64,000 nt of DNA from CAVVAL01 sp963740215 (lineage in GTDB: Bacteria; Actinomycetota; Actinomycetes; Mycobacteriales; Cryptosporangiaceae). This document shows, in pieces, positions 9,472-17,573 of this stretch (position 1 is the stretch's first letter; every line of letters begins with the position of its first letter). Made by a program: the position numbers and the translations under genes. The notes beneath the pieces were generated by a model. That model saw only the letters and a program-made list of their open reading frames with translations, was not told the DNA's origin and made no database searches. The DNA lies in the NCBI GenBank assembly GCA_963740215.1, contig CAVUDJ010000019.1, positions 2,166,239-2,230,238 on the forward strand. Reading direction: 5' to 3'.

Positions 9472-9582
9472 GAGTTGGTAGGCGATGTTCGTGCGCATGA
9501 GCACCGCGCGCAGCTCGGGCCGGCGAGTGGCCTCCAGCCGGAGTTCGAGCAGCGCGAGGTAGCCCGAGCGGAAGCGTCGTCG
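9472..9582 (-). pseudogene. Remnant of a TetR-family regulator (C-terminal part only)
   Basis: On the minus strand the frame encodes FRSGYLALLELRLEATRRPE followed by LRAVLM, which matches the central helices of the ligand-binding domain of many actinobacterial TetR regulators. There is no HTH: the frame to the right of 9582 does not look like protein. To the left the frame runs into the 48-bp palindrome and stops. It abuts exactly on an oppositely oriented enzyme remnant, which suggests one deletion through a divergent gene pair. Confidence is limited because only about 37 residues remain. Confidence 0.6.
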
Positions 9583-9744
9583 CTGCTCACCGAGATCGAC
9601 GAGCTGACCGTCAAGAACTACCCGGTTGTCGCGGGCGACGGGATCCCCGTCTTCGGCGGCCGGTTCCAGCCACGCCAGTTCGCGCTCGTGGACAGCAAGA
9701 CGTTCGGCAAAGGCGCGATCGTCACGACGTTCAGGCCGCGGTGA
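9583..9744 (+). pseudogene. Remnant of a RibD/dihydrofolate-reductase-family gene (C-terminal third)
   Basis: The plus-strand frame reads LLTEIDELTVKNYPVVAGDG then IPVFGGRFQPRQFALVDSKT and ends FGKGAIVTTFRPR with a TGA at 9742. This is the conserved end of RibD C-terminal-domain (dihydrofolate reductase family) proteins. The frame remains open to the left of 9583 but that part does not resemble the family, and no nucleotide-binding N-terminus exists. It is therefore read as a 54-residue fragment, not a small gene. It joins the TetR remnant head to head at 9582/9583. Confidence 0.7.
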
Positions 9745-9859
9745 CCACGCAGGCGGCGGCCGCGCGTGGCGGCGGAAGAAAGTTTCGGCGGCCGTGTCGA
9801 TCCGATGTCCGCCTGTTCGACGCATAGGTAACAACTCACCTGATGCGAAGGACACGGAC

Positions 9860-10291
9860 ATGACTCAGCCGACCCTCACCCGCGCCGCCGCCCCGACCAC
9901 CACCCGTCGCCGTCGCCGCAGCCTGAGCGTCACACTGTGGACGCTGCAGGTCCTCACCGCCGTGACGTTCGCCTTCGCGGGTGCCAACAAGCTCACCGGC
10001 GAGGCGCAGACCGTCGCCGGCTTCGAGCAGATCGGCCTCGGCGACTGGTTCCGGCTCCTTATCGGAGCGCTGGAGGTGGCGGGCGCGGTCGGTGTTCTCA
10101 TCCCCCGGCTGTCCGGCCTGGCCGCCGCCTGCTTCAGCGCGCTGATGGTCGGCGCGGTGATCGTGCAGACCACGGTGTTCGGTGGCGAGATGGTGGCATT
10201 CCCCGCGATCACGTTCGTGGTCGTCGCGATCGTCGCCTGGGGGCGCCGCGACACCACTGCCCGCCTGTTCGCCGCACTGCGCCGCCGCTGA
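9860..10291 (+). CDS. DoxX-family small membrane protein
   Basis: 143 aa with a basic N-terminus (TTTRRRRRS) and four hydrophobic segments. The first contains the DoxX pattern WTLQVLTAVTFAFAGANKLT, followed by GLGDWFRLLIGALEVAGAVG and LIPRLSGLAAACFSALMVGA. The ATG at 9860 is 7-8 bases behind GAAGGA. DoxX proteins are poorly defined inner-membrane proteins linked to oxidative stress or quinone metabolism. The gene is monocistronic and ends against a strong hairpin at 10308-10338 shared with the convergent YggT gene. Confidence 0.85.
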   Translation: MTQPTLTRAAAPTTTRRRRRSLSVTLWTLQVLTAVTFAFAGANKLTGEAQTVAGFEQIGLGDWFRLLIGALEVAGAVGVLIPRLSGLAAACFSALMVGAVIVQTTVFGGEMVAFPAITFVVVAIVAWGRRDTTARLFAALRRR

Positions 10292-10307
10292 GCCAGGCTC
10301 ACGACAC

Positions 10308-10338
10308 TGACCGGGAAGGGCCTAGCCCTTCCCGGTCA
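10308..10338. terminator. Bidirectional hairpin between DoxX and YggT genes
   Basis: Two perfect 14-bp arms (TGACCGGGAAGGGC and its complement) with a 3-base loop. It lies 17 bases after the DoxX stop and its right end contains the stop codon of the convergent YggT gene. There is no U-tract, as is usual for actinomycete intrinsic terminators. Confidence 0.8.
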
Positions 10339-10620
10339 CAGGCTGAGCACCACCCGCCGCAGCACGACCACCACGACGAAGACGATGACGAACGCCAGGT
10401 CCAGCGCGAACCCACCCAGCCGCAGTGGCGGCACGACCCGCCGGATCGGGGCCAGCACCGGCTCGGTCACCGCATGCAGCGCCGCCGTAGCCCGCCAGCG
10501 CGCGGAGCCGTGGACGGCGGGACCGGCGAACACCTCGCTCCAGTCCAGCACGACCCTCGCCAGCAGCACGATCTGGACCACCAGCAGCAGCGTGGCCACG
10601 ACGGAGAGCAGCACGCTCAT
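10336..10620 (-). CDS. YggT-family integral membrane protein
   Basis: 94 aa with two hydrophobic blocks at about residues 3-25 and 70-93. Between them is the YggT family core TEPVLAPIRRVVPPLRLGGF. The small YggT/Ycf19 proteins are membrane proteins of uncertain function, in other bacteria found near division or sepF genes; here there is no such context. The TGA lies in the hairpin shared with the DoxX gene. The nearest upstream gene is the Ppx-like gene region, transcribed in the other part of the minus strand. Confidence 0.85.
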   Translation of the reverse strand: MSVLLSVVATLLLVVQIVLLARVVLDWSEVFAGPAVHGSARWRATAALHAVTEPVLAPIRRVVPPLRLGGFALDLAFVIVFVVVVVLRRVVLSL

Positions 10621-10690
10621 GGTTCCCCTCCCGAAACACCGGTACGGCTTCTACTGTGACCGCCGAACCTAAGGTTTTGGTGAGGGCGCG

Positions 10691-11518
10691 TCATCCCTGC
10701 GCGAGTCTGCTCTGCGCGCCGAGCCTGTCGACCATCCCCTCCGCGACGTCGAGGTCGGACGGGACGAAGTCGCTCGCCTCCGCGGCCCGGAGCATGGCCA
10801 CCACGATGCAGTTCGACGCCACGGCGCCGCCCATCCACGCCGGCTCGTGCGGCGAGAGGCGTTCCAGGTCGCGGCGGGTGAGGACGGCCAGCCGGCGAGC
10901 CAGCGACTCGAAGTCCTGCCGCGAGCAGCGCCCGTCCGGCAGGGGCACCCCCAGGTGGCGCAGGTAGGTCGCCTCGCCGCCGGTGTACGCGAACGGCCCG
11001 AAGCCGGTGGGCAGCTGGCTGAGCACGAACGCCGAGCACTCGTCCACGCGGCGCATCGCCGGCTCGCGCGTCAGCTCGAACCGGATGTTCAGGTCGACCA
11101 TGCCGAACCGCAGCGAGACGACCGGGCCGGCCGGCGGCACTATCTGGATCCCGCGCCCGGTGGCGGTCACCACGTGGACGTCCGGCGGGAAGCCCGCGCG
11201 GGCGGCGGCTGCGCGGATCAGCTCGCCCTCCCGATCGGGGCTGAGCACCTCGAACCGGGCCGCGTACCGCGCGCAGATCTCCGACACCACCTGGGCCAGC
11301 GCCGGGTGGCTCCGCATCAGCGCGGTCCCGATCGCCACGCAGCCTGCGTCGGGGAAGCCGAACCGGATGCGCTCCAGCACACCGGGGAGCGCGTCGAGGA
11401 GCCGGGCCGCCGAGAACGCTTCGCCGACGGGGTGCCACGTGATCGTGTCGACCAACGCCAGCTGACGGGCGTACCGGTAGATGCGGACACATCGGTTTCC
11501 GATGTGGATGATGATCAC
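10691..11518 (-). CDS. Degenerate Ppx/GppA-family protein (probably not a phosphatase)
   Basis: 275 aa from GTG at 11518, whose TGA overlap (GTGA) with the upstream small gene implies translational coupling. The overall outline follows the Ppx/GppA actin-like fold: a first beta strand VIIIHIGNRCVRIYRY, a middle FEVLSPDREGELI, and a C-terminal GGEATYLRHLGVPL then SRQDFESLARRL. The catalytic signatures are lost, however. The canonical DIGSNS is HIGNRC and the canonical DIGGGS is replaced by TATGRGI. It may therefore bind a phosphate compound or partner rather than hydrolyse polyphosphate or ppGpp. A complete, canonical homologue is encoded at 43556-44554. Confidence 0.7.
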   Translation of the reverse strand: MIIIHIGNRCVRIYRYARQLALVDTITWHPVGEAFSAARLLDALPGVLERIRFGFPDAGCVAIGTALMRSHPALAQVVSEICARYAARFEVLSPDREGELIRAAAARAGFPPDVHVVTATGRGIQIVPPAGPVVSLRFGMVDLNIRFELTREPAMRRVDECSAFVLSQLPTGFGPFAYTGGEATYLRHLGVPLPDGRCSRQDFESLARRLAVLTRRDLERLSPHEPAWMGGAVASNCIVVAMLRAAEASDFVPSDLDVAEGMVDRLGAQSRLAQG

Positions 11519-11808
11519 GGCGACGCCGCGTTCTCGCCTGAACACAGGGCACGCAGGCGGTCCGCGTCGACCTTGGAGGTGCGCGGGTCGAGCGGCACCT
11601 CGGGGCCCACGACCCACACGGACGGGACCGCGATGCGTGGCAGCCGATCCGCCGCGTGCGCCCGGAGCCCGTCGACCATCCCTGGCGGATCCATGGCCAG
11701 GACGCCCGCGACCAGGCGTTCTCCGACCACGATCACCGCGACATCGTGGACCCCCGGATACTCACGCAGCGTACGCGCCACCTCGTCGATGTCGACCAGG
11801 CCGTTCAT
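11515..11808 (-). CDS. Stand-alone C-terminal domain of an ANL (AMP-binding) enzyme
   Basis: 97 aa. The ATG at 11808 follows GGGGGA with 9-base spacing. The sequence resembles the mobile C-terminal lid of acyl-CoA synthetases and adenylation domains: IDEVARTLREYPGVHDVAVI, LRAHAADRLPRIAVPSVWVV and the end LDPRTSKVDADRLRAL. The Lys of SKVDADRL aligns with the catalytic Lys of the GKVDR motif. There is no large adenylate-forming domain anywhere near, and the gene is complete on its own. It overlaps the degenerate Ppx/GppA gene by GTGA, so the two proteins are probably made together. Function is unknown. Confidence 0.7.
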   Translation of the reverse strand: MNGLVDIDEVARTLREYPGVHDVAVIVVGERLVAGVLAMDPPGMVDGLRAHAADRLPRIAVPSVWVVGPEVPLDPRTSKVDADRLRALCSGENAASP

Positions 11809-11926
11809 ACGGGTGAATCCCCCAATTTCGTCGTCAGCACGGATGCACATCACAGCCAAACTGCCGCACGTTGCCGTACAGCGGTATAAGCAGTAGTGCG
11901 TATTGACTCCCGGAAGGACCGCCTCC

Positions 11927-12703
11927 ATGGCCCGCCTGTTGTCCCGTGATTACGAGCGAATGCTCGATCTTGCGGTGGCCATACTGGACGATTCGGGCAC
12001 GGAGTCGCCGTGGTCAACCGTGATCGAGGAGCTCACCGACGCGCTGGGCTGCTGTATGGGGATCCTGGCCGACAGGTCCTGGGACTCCGGCGCCGGCCGC
12101 ATCACCGCCTGGGCGCCACGCCCGATCGGCGAGCTGCCGCTCGACGACCTGCTGGCGGAGTACGCACCGCAGCACGTGCTCGCACACCACTACGTCACCA
12201 CCGCCGACCTCGCGCCGCGCGCCGTCACCGACTTCATGAGTCAGCGGACCTGGCGTCAGACCGGCGCGTACGACAGCGTCCAGAGCCTGACCGGTGCCAC
12301 CCACCAGATCGCCCTGCCGCTCACTGCGCCGACGGGGGTGCTCCATGCCTTCCTCCTCGGGCGCGAGGGCCGCGACTTCAACGACCGGGAACGGGCCTAC
12401 CTGCAGCGCATCCAGCCGCTGCTGATCCGCACCGACGCGCACCACCGCCAGGTGCGGCGCTGGCGGCGGTCGTCCGGCGGCGGTGACCCCGCCGAGTGCG
12501 GCCTCACCCCGCGTGAGGTCACTGTGCTGTCGCTGCTCGCCGACGGACTCACGACGGCGGCGATCGCACGCCGGCTCAAGATCGCGGCCGGCACCGCGAA
12601 CAAGCACCGCGAGAACCTCTACCGCAAACTCGGCACCACCGACCGGATCTCCACTGTGCTCCGCGCGCAGTCACTCGGTCTGCTGGCCGCTCCCGCAACC
12701 TGA
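11927..12703 (+). CDS. LuxR-family regulator with N-terminal sensor-like domain
   Basis: 258 aa from ATG at 11927, 7-9 bases after GGAAGGA. Residues 1-180 form a sensor-like module with no motif I can name. Residues about 195-258 are a LuxR HTH: LTPREVTVLSLLADGLTTAA, IARRLKIAAGTANKHRENLY, RKLGTTDRISTVLRAQ. The K-H-R-E-N-L-Y recognition-helix form matches the single-domain LuxR regulators of actinomycetes. It is divergent from the ANL-domain/Ppx-like operon, with 118 bases between the starts, so it is the best candidate regulator of that operon. Confidence 0.85.
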   Translation: MARLLSRDYERMLDLAVAILDDSGTESPWSTVIEELTDALGCCMGILADRSWDSGAGRITAWAPRPIGELPLDDLLAEYAPQHVLAHHYVTTADLAPRAVTDFMSQRTWRQTGAYDSVQSLTGATHQIALPLTAPTGVLHAFLLGREGRDFNDRERAYLQRIQPLLIRTDAHHRQVRRWRRSSGGGDPAECGLTPREVTVLSLLADGLTTAAIARRLKIAAGTANKHRENLYRKLGTTDRISTVLRAQSLGLLAAPAT

Positions 12704-12755
12704 GGTCCAGCGTCGGCATGCCCTGGCGCACTCAATGTCGGCATGCCGACGTTGG
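12704..12755. repeat. P3 repeat copy 1 (paired TGTCGGCATGCCGACA palindromes, one broken)
   Basis: Immediately after the LuxR stop codon. The right half holds an AATGTCGGCATGCCGACGTT palindrome and the left half holds GTCGGCATGCC, a version missing several bases. Intact two-palindrome copies are at 19478-19545 and 52529-52592. It lies between convergent genes and may serve as a terminator for both. Confidence 0.85.
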
Positions 12756-12764
12756 CGGGGCGCG

Positions 12765-13133
12765 CTACTCCGGTGCGTGGCAGACGGCCTCGACGTTGTT
12801 GCCGTCCGGGTCGCGCACGAACGCGCCGAAGTACGTCTCGTGGTACTCGGGCCAGACCTTCGGCGCGTGCAGCACCTCGGCGCCGAGGCCCACAGCGGTG
12901 TCGTGGAACGCGACGACCTGCGCCCGGGTGGCGGCCTTGAACGCGATGTGTGCCTCGCGGGCCTCGCCGCCGGTGGTCACCGGGCCGATCCAGAAGCTCG
13001 GGAACTCGACGCCGTACCCGATGACCTCGCCGAAGTCGACGATGCGCCGGCCGCCGAGCGGGGCGAGCACGGCGTCGTAGAAGGCGGCGCTCGTCGGGAC
13101 GTCCGCGGCCTGGATCGACAGGTGATCGAGCAT
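12765..13133 (-). CDS. VOC-family (glyoxalase/bleomycin resistance-like) protein
   Basis: 122 aa from ATG at 13133. One complete VOC module: MLDHLSIQAADVPTSAAFYD at the start, AHIAFKAATRAQVVAFHDTA in the middle, and FGAFVRDPDGNNVEAVCHAP at the end. The metal-site positions typical of the fold are visible as His4 and the Glu of NNVEAV. Such proteins are metal-dependent lyases, dioxygenases or binding proteins; the substrate is not predictable. The frame is open far to the right, but that extension is the shadow of the AfsR-type gene. It is divergent from the NAD(P)-binding gene at 13197, with 63 bases between starts. Confidence 0.88.
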   Translation of the reverse strand: MLDHLSIQAADVPTSAAFYDAVLAPLGGRRIVDFGEVIGYGVEFPSFWIGPVTTGGEAREAHIAFKAATRAQVVAFHDTAVGLGAEVLHAPKVWPEYHETYFGAFVRDPDGNNVEAVCHAPE

Positions 13134-13196
13134 CCGCCCAGCCTGCCAAAGTGCCGCCCCCCGCACCAGGTCCGGCGGACCCTCTACGGTGACCGG

Positions 13197-13853
13197 ATGA
13201 AGGTGATCGTGTTCGGCGCGACCGGGATGGTCGGCCAGGGTGTGCTCCGCGAGTGCCTGCTCGCCCCGGACGTCGAACGCGTGCTGGTGGTAGGCCGCAC
13301 GCCGACCGGGCGCCAGGATCCGAAGCTGCGGGAGGTGGAGCACCGCGACTTCACCGACTTCGCGCCGATCGAGAACGAGCTCGCCGGCTACGACGCGTGC
13401 TTCTTCTGCCTCGGCGTCTCCTCGGTGGGCATGCCGCCGGAGCAGTACGAGCGCATCACCTACGGGTACACGCTCGCCGCTGCCGAACCGCTGGCCCGGC
13501 TCAACCCGGACTCGACGTTCATCTACGTGTCCGGCGCCGGCACCGACAGCACGGAGCAGGGCCGTACCCGGTGGGCGCGCGTCAAGGGCCGCACCGAGAA
13601 CACGATCATCTCGCTGCCGTTCCACGGGTACGCGTTCCGGCCCGGCTACATCCAGCCGCTGCACGGCGTCGCGTCCAAGGTGCGGTTCTCCGCCGCGGTG
13701 TACCGGGTGGTCGCGCCGCTCTACCCGCTGCTCAAGCGCGTGATGCCGGGCTTCGTCACCACGACGGAGCAAATCGGCCGCGCGATGCTTGCGGTGGCCC
13801 GTGACGGCGCCGCGAAGCGGGTGCTGGGAAGCCGCGAGATCAACGCCCTCTGA
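13197..13853 (+). CDS. NAD(P)-binding Rossmann-fold protein (NmrA/epimerase-like)
   Basis: 218 aa. The N-terminus MKVIVFGATGMVGQGVLREC carries the GxTGxxG-type dinucleotide signature GATGMVG. Downstream are YVSGAGTDSTEQGRTRWARV and GYAFRPGYIQPLHG, which recall the YxxxK and substrate-loop regions of atypical SDR proteins such as HTATIP2-like oxidoreductases. ATG at 13197 has only a weak ribosome site (GGTGACC). It ends 5 bases before a long hairpin that also receives the convergent AfsR-type gene. Confidence 0.85.
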   Translation: MKVIVFGATGMVGQGVLRECLLAPDVERVLVVGRTPTGRQDPKLREVEHRDFTDFAPIENELAGYDACFFCLGVSSVGMPPEQYERITYGYTLAAAEPLARLNPDSTFIYVSGAGTDSTEQGRTRWARVKGRTENTIISLPFHGYAFRPGYIQPLHGVASKVRFSAAVYRVVAPLYPLLKRVMPGFVTTTEQIGRAMLAVARDGAAKRVLGSREINAL

Positions 13854-13857
13854 TGCT

Positions 13858-13907
13858 GATCTGGGCGACATCTTCGCGGCTATGACCGTGAAGATGTCGC
13901 ACAGATC
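13858..13907. terminator. Long bidirectional hairpin containing a stop codon
   Basis: Imperfect inverted repeat with arms of about 22 bases (GATCTGGGCGACATCTTC and its near complement) around CTATGA. The centre resembles the P1 palindromes. The TAG of the minus-strand AfsR-type gene lies at the hairpin centre (13880-13882), so the last nine codons of that gene are one arm of the hairpin. Confidence 0.85.
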
Positions 13908-16900
13908 GCTGAGGGAGCCTCCGGGCTGCCGATCTCGGTGAAGAGGGCCAGCGCGCTGTCGTGGTAGGCGTGCGCAGCGGCGCCGTCGGTGGCGCGGGCC
14001 AGCACGGCAAGGGTGCGCGCCTCGTCGAGCCGGCTGCCGGTGTCGCGGTGGACGGCAAGGGCTTTCGTCGCCAACGCGACGGTCGCTTCGGGACTGTCGC
14101 TGAGGCCGGCGAGAACGGTGAGCGCACGACCTTCGAGGATCCGGTATCCGATGGCGTCGGCGATCGAGGCCGCTAGTTCGGCGTTCGCGGCGTCCGAGCG
14201 CGCCTCGGCCAGGCCAATCAGCGCCTCGACCTCCAGGTAGCGGGTGCCCGTGCGGCGGGCGAGTGCCAGCGCCTGCTCGTGCCGCGCCACCGCGTCGTCC
14301 ACCTGGCCCTGCCGCAGATGGATCGTGCCGATCGCGTTCAACGCGGCCGTCGCGGCGCGCAGCTCTCCTGTCTCGGTGGCGAGCGCGTGGGCTTCGAGCC
14401 CGAACGTCATCGCCTCGCCGAAGCGTCCGGCGTCGCGGTTGACGCGGGCCAGGTTGTTCAAGGTATACGCGGCACCCTCGCGGTCGCCGACCTCGCGGAA
14501 CAGCACGAGCGCGCGGGTGTGGTGTTCCACGGCGCGGTCGAGGTGACCCTGCGCCTGGTACGCCTTGCCGAGGTTGTCCAGGCCGATCGCCTCGCCGTCG
14601 CGGCTGCCCAGTGCGCAGTGCAGTTCGAGGGCCTGCGCGCACTGCTCGATCGCCTGCTCCAGGCGGCCCCATTCGAGATACACGCAGCCGAGGCTCGTGA
14701 GTGTGTTCGCGGTGCCGACGTGGCGGTCGACCGACCGGTGGATCGCCGCCGCGCGGTGGTAGTGGTCGGACGCCTGTTCGAGCCGTCCCTGGTACCAGTG
14801 GACGGTGCCGATGTTGCCGAGCACGGTCGCCTCGGACTCGCGCCAGCCGGTCTCCACCGCAGCCTCCAGCGCGGCGCCGTAGTGCTCCAGCGCCTGCTGG
14901 TACTGGCCGATCGTGCGGTACGCGTCGGCGAGGCTCAGCCGCGCGGCGGCCAGGGCGCGCGGTTCGCTGTCCTTCTCGGCGGCGGCCAGGCCGGCGTCGC
15001 CGACGGCGAGCCAGTCGACGACGTGGCAGGTCATGCGGAAGTAGCCCCGGAGAGCGTCCGCGAGCCGCCATGCCACATCGACGGGGCCGTGCTCGGCGGC
15101 GTGGACCGCGGCGACGACCAGGCTCGTGCGCTCGGCGTCGAGCCAGGCACGGGCGTCGACGTGATCCTTGAAACGGACGTGATCATCGACGCTCACGGGC
15201 GGCAACCTCAGCACCCGGCCGTAGAGCAGCTGCGCCGCCGCGTACGTGCTGCCCAGGTACCAGTCGAGGAGCCGCCCGATCGCCCCGTCGTTCTCCGCCG
15301 CGCCGCCCTCGGCCTGGGCACGCTCGCGAGCGAAGTGGCGTAGCAGGTCGTGGAAGGCGAACCGGCCGTCGCTGGTCTCCTCGACGAGGTGCGCGCCGGC
15401 GAGCCGGTCCAGCGCGCGCTGCGCGTCGTCGACGGCGATGCCGGCCAGCGCGGCGGCCGCGTCGGCGGTGAAGTCGACCAGCGGCGCCAGGCCGAGCAGC
15501 CGGAACAGCAGTGCTGCCGCCTCGGGAAGGCGCTGGTAGGACAGGTCGAACGCGGCCCGTACCGCGACCTGCTCGTCACCGTCGACTGAGAGCGCCGCCA
15601 ACCGGTCGTCGGCGCGCAGGTCGGCAACGTGTCCGGCGATGCTGCGCTGCCGGCGGCCGGAGAGGTTGGCGGCGCTGATCCGCAGAGCGAGCGGCAGGTA
15701 CGAACAGAGTTCGGCGAGCTCCGCGGCCGCGTCCGGTTCGGCGTCCACCCGGTCGGCGCCGAGCACGCGCCGGAGCAGACCACGGGCCTCGTCGGGGGTG
15801 AGCACGTCGAGCGTCAGCCGGCGCGCACCGTCCTGCGCGACCAGTCCGGCGAGGGCGTCGCGGCTGGTCACGACGACGAAGCAGCCGGGACTGGCCGGGA
15901 TCAGCGGGCGCACCTGGTCGGCGGAGGACGCATTGTCCAGCACGACGAGCATCCGCTTGCGGGCGAGCATGCTGCGGTACAGCGCGGCTGCGGCGTCCAC
16001 CTCGGTCGGCACCCGCTCCGCCGCCATGCCGAGCGCGTGCAGGAACCGCGCCAGCGCCTCGATCGGGCGCAGCGGCGGCGTGCGTGCGTACCCCTGGAGG
16101 TTGACGTAGAGCTGGCCGTCGGGGAACCGGTCGCGGACCTGGTTTCCCCAGTGGACGGCCAGCGCGGTCTTGCCGACCCCCGCGGTGCCGGCGATCGCGG
16201 AGATCACCACTGCGGACGGGTCGTCGTCAAGCAGCGCGTCGAGGCGTCGCAGGTACCGGTCGCGTCCGGTGAACCCGGCGACGTCGGCCAGCAGCTGCGC
16301 GGGGTTCGGGTCCGCCGGAGCGGCGGCGGCGACGGCTGGCAGCTCCCCCCGTACGACGCGCAGGTGCGCGGCCTGCAGGTCGGCGCCTGGCTCGACGCCG
16401 AGCTCGTCGTCGAGGCGGACCCGGAGCTCGGTGTAGAGCTGGAGCGCGGCCGCCTGCTCGCCGCTGCCCGCCAACGCGAGCATGAGCCGCGCGGCCACCC
16501 GCTCGTGCAGGGGCTCGTCGGCCAGGACCGCCCGCAGTGGCGTCACCGCCTGCGCGGACCGGCCCAGCGCCAGGGACGCGTCGGCGTAGGTGCAGACGGC
16601 GGCCGAGCGGCGCTGGCCGATCGCGAGCACCGACGGGTGCGACCGCGCCCGCTCACCGGCGTCGGCCAGCACCGGCCCGCGCCACGACCGCAGCGCGCGC
16701 CCGAGCTGGTCGCTCGCCGCCTCCAGGTCTCCGGCCGACAGTGCCTCCGACCCGGTGGTGGCGAGCCCGTCGAAGCTCACGACGTCGAGCTGGTCGTCCT
16801 CCAGCTCCAGGCGGTACCCGTTGCGCACGAGCCGCACGGTCTGGGTCTCCGCGCGGGGACGGCGGCGAGGCTCAAGCAGCGTCCGCAGCTGCGCCACGTA

Positions 16901-17338
16901 GCCGTGAACCAGGCTCAGGCACGTGCGCGGCGGGTCGTCGCCCCACAGCACGTCGACGATCTCGTCCCTGGACACCACCTGGTTCGGCTGCACCGCGAGC
17001 AGGCCGAGCAGATCGCGCAGCATCGTCGAGGAGATGGCCACGGGGGTGTCGCCCCTGCTCACGGCCATCGGACCGAGTACGCCGACGCGAAGCCGGTCGG
17101 GCCCGGACGATTCGGACGCCGCCGCGGCGAGCAGCTCGGCGCGGTCGCCGCCGGCGAGGTCGAGCGCCGTGGCGACGGCATGGATCGACCGTGCCCGTGG
17201 CCGCTCGACCCGTCCCTGCTCGATGTCGCGCAGCGCCCGCACGCTCATACCCGCGCGCGCCGCCAGTTCTTGCTGCGAGACACCTGCTCGCAACCGGTAC
17301 AGCCGAAGTAGTTCCCCTGGAGAAGACGCCTGCTCCAT
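13880..17338 (-). CDS. AfsR/SARP-type regulator with XRE HTH, NB-ARC ATPase and TPR repeats
   Basis: 1152 aa from ATG at 17338. Order: a Cro/XRE HTH (LLRLYRLRAGVSQQELAARA, then GMSVRALRDIEQG) at residues 10-75, a SARP winged helix (LRVGVLGPMAVSRGDTPVAI) at about 85-170, a bacterial transcriptional activator domain at about 190-335, an NB-ARC ATPase with Walker A GTAGVGKT and VVLDNASSADQVRPL near residues 370-650, and TPR repeats to the end (QYQQALEHYGAALEAAVETG, NIGTVHWYQGRLEQA and others). Such proteins activate secondary metabolism or differentiation genes in actinomycetes. The combination with an N-terminal XRE domain is a known but less common layout. The final codons run into a hairpin (13858-13907). 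Its target may be local or distant. Confidence 0.92.
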   Translation of the reverse strand: MEQASSPGELLRLYRLRAGVSQQELAARAGMSVRALRDIEQGRVERPRARSIHAVATALDLAGGDRAELLAAAASESSGPDRLRVGVLGPMAVSRGDTPVAISSTMLRDLLGLLAVQPNQVVSRDEIVDVLWGDDPPRTCLSLVHGYVAQLRTLLEPRRRPRAETQTVRLVRNGYRLELEDDQLDVVSFDGLATTGSEALSAGDLEAASDQLGRALRSWRGPVLADAGERARSHPSVLAIGQRRSAAVCTYADASLALGRSAQAVTPLRAVLADEPLHERVAARLMLALAGSGEQAAALQLYTELRVRLDDELGVEPGADLQAAHLRVVRGELPAVAAAAPADPNPAQLLADVAGFTGRDRYLRRLDALLDDDPSAVVISAIAGTAGVGKTALAVHWGNQVRDRFPDGQLYVNLQGYARTPPLRPIEALARFLHALGMAAERVPTEVDAAAALYRSMLARKRMLVVLDNASSADQVRPLIPASPGCFVVVTSRDALAGLVAQDGARRLTLDVLTPDEARGLLRRVLGADRVDAEPDAAAELAELCSYLPLALRISAANLSGRRQRSIAGHVADLRADDRLAALSVDGDEQVAVRAAFDLSYQRLPEAAALLFRLLGLAPLVDFTADAAAALAGIAVDDAQRALDRLAGAHLVEETSDGRFAFHDLLRHFARERAQAEGGAAENDGAIGRLLDWYLGSTYAAAQLLYGRVLRLPPVSVDDHVRFKDHVDARAWLDAERTSLVVAAVHAAEHGPVDVAWRLADALRGYFRMTCHVVDWLAVGDAGLAAAEKDSEPRALAAARLSLADAYRTIGQYQQALEHYGAALEAAVETGWRESEATVLGNIGTVHWYQGRLEQASDHYHRAAAIHRSVDRHVGTANTLTSLGCVYLEWGRLEQAIEQCAQALELHCALGSRDGEAIGLDNLGKAYQAQGHLDRAVEHHTRALVLFREVGDREGAAYTLNNLARVNRDAGRFGEAMTFGLEAHALATETGELRAATAALNAIGTIHLRQGQVDDAVARHEQALALARRTGTRYLEVEALIGLAEARSDAANAELAASIADAIGYRILEGRALTVLAGLSDSPEATVALATKALAVHRDTGSRLDEARTLAVLARATDGAAAHAYHDSALALFTEIGSPEAPSAICATSSRS

Positions 17339-17573
17339 GGCCACGACGTAAAACCGCCCCCGGTGGTCGTCACGCACTGACCTGCCGCGCCATACTGCCG
17401 GTTTCTTCCGCCTCTCCGCCACGGAATGTCTGCAATCGGACGAGACCGCAGGTCACAGGGCATGTGCGGGGAAGAAACCCGGTGCGTCCCGGCACCGGAG
17501 CCGATCCAGCCGGCGGCCGAGCGGTCCTCCCTAGCTTCTGGAGGTGACAGCTTCACCCCCAACGGGAGGCGAA

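Noticed and set aside
9427..9861. A 144-codon minus-strand open frame as a complete gene
   Set aside because: Only the stretch 9472-9582 resembles protein (TetR). The rest is antisense to the RibD-like remnant and to the DoxX leader.
12765..15071. A 768-codon minus-strand open frame continuous with the VOC gene
   Set aside because: Only the last 122 codons look like protein (VOC domain). The rest is a Pro/Arg/Gly-rich shadow of the AfsR-type and NAD(P)-binding genes.
15629..17311. A 560-codon plus-strand open frame
   Set aside because: It is antisense to the SARP/BTAD/NB-ARC gene, whose domains are clear; the product has no recognisable domain.
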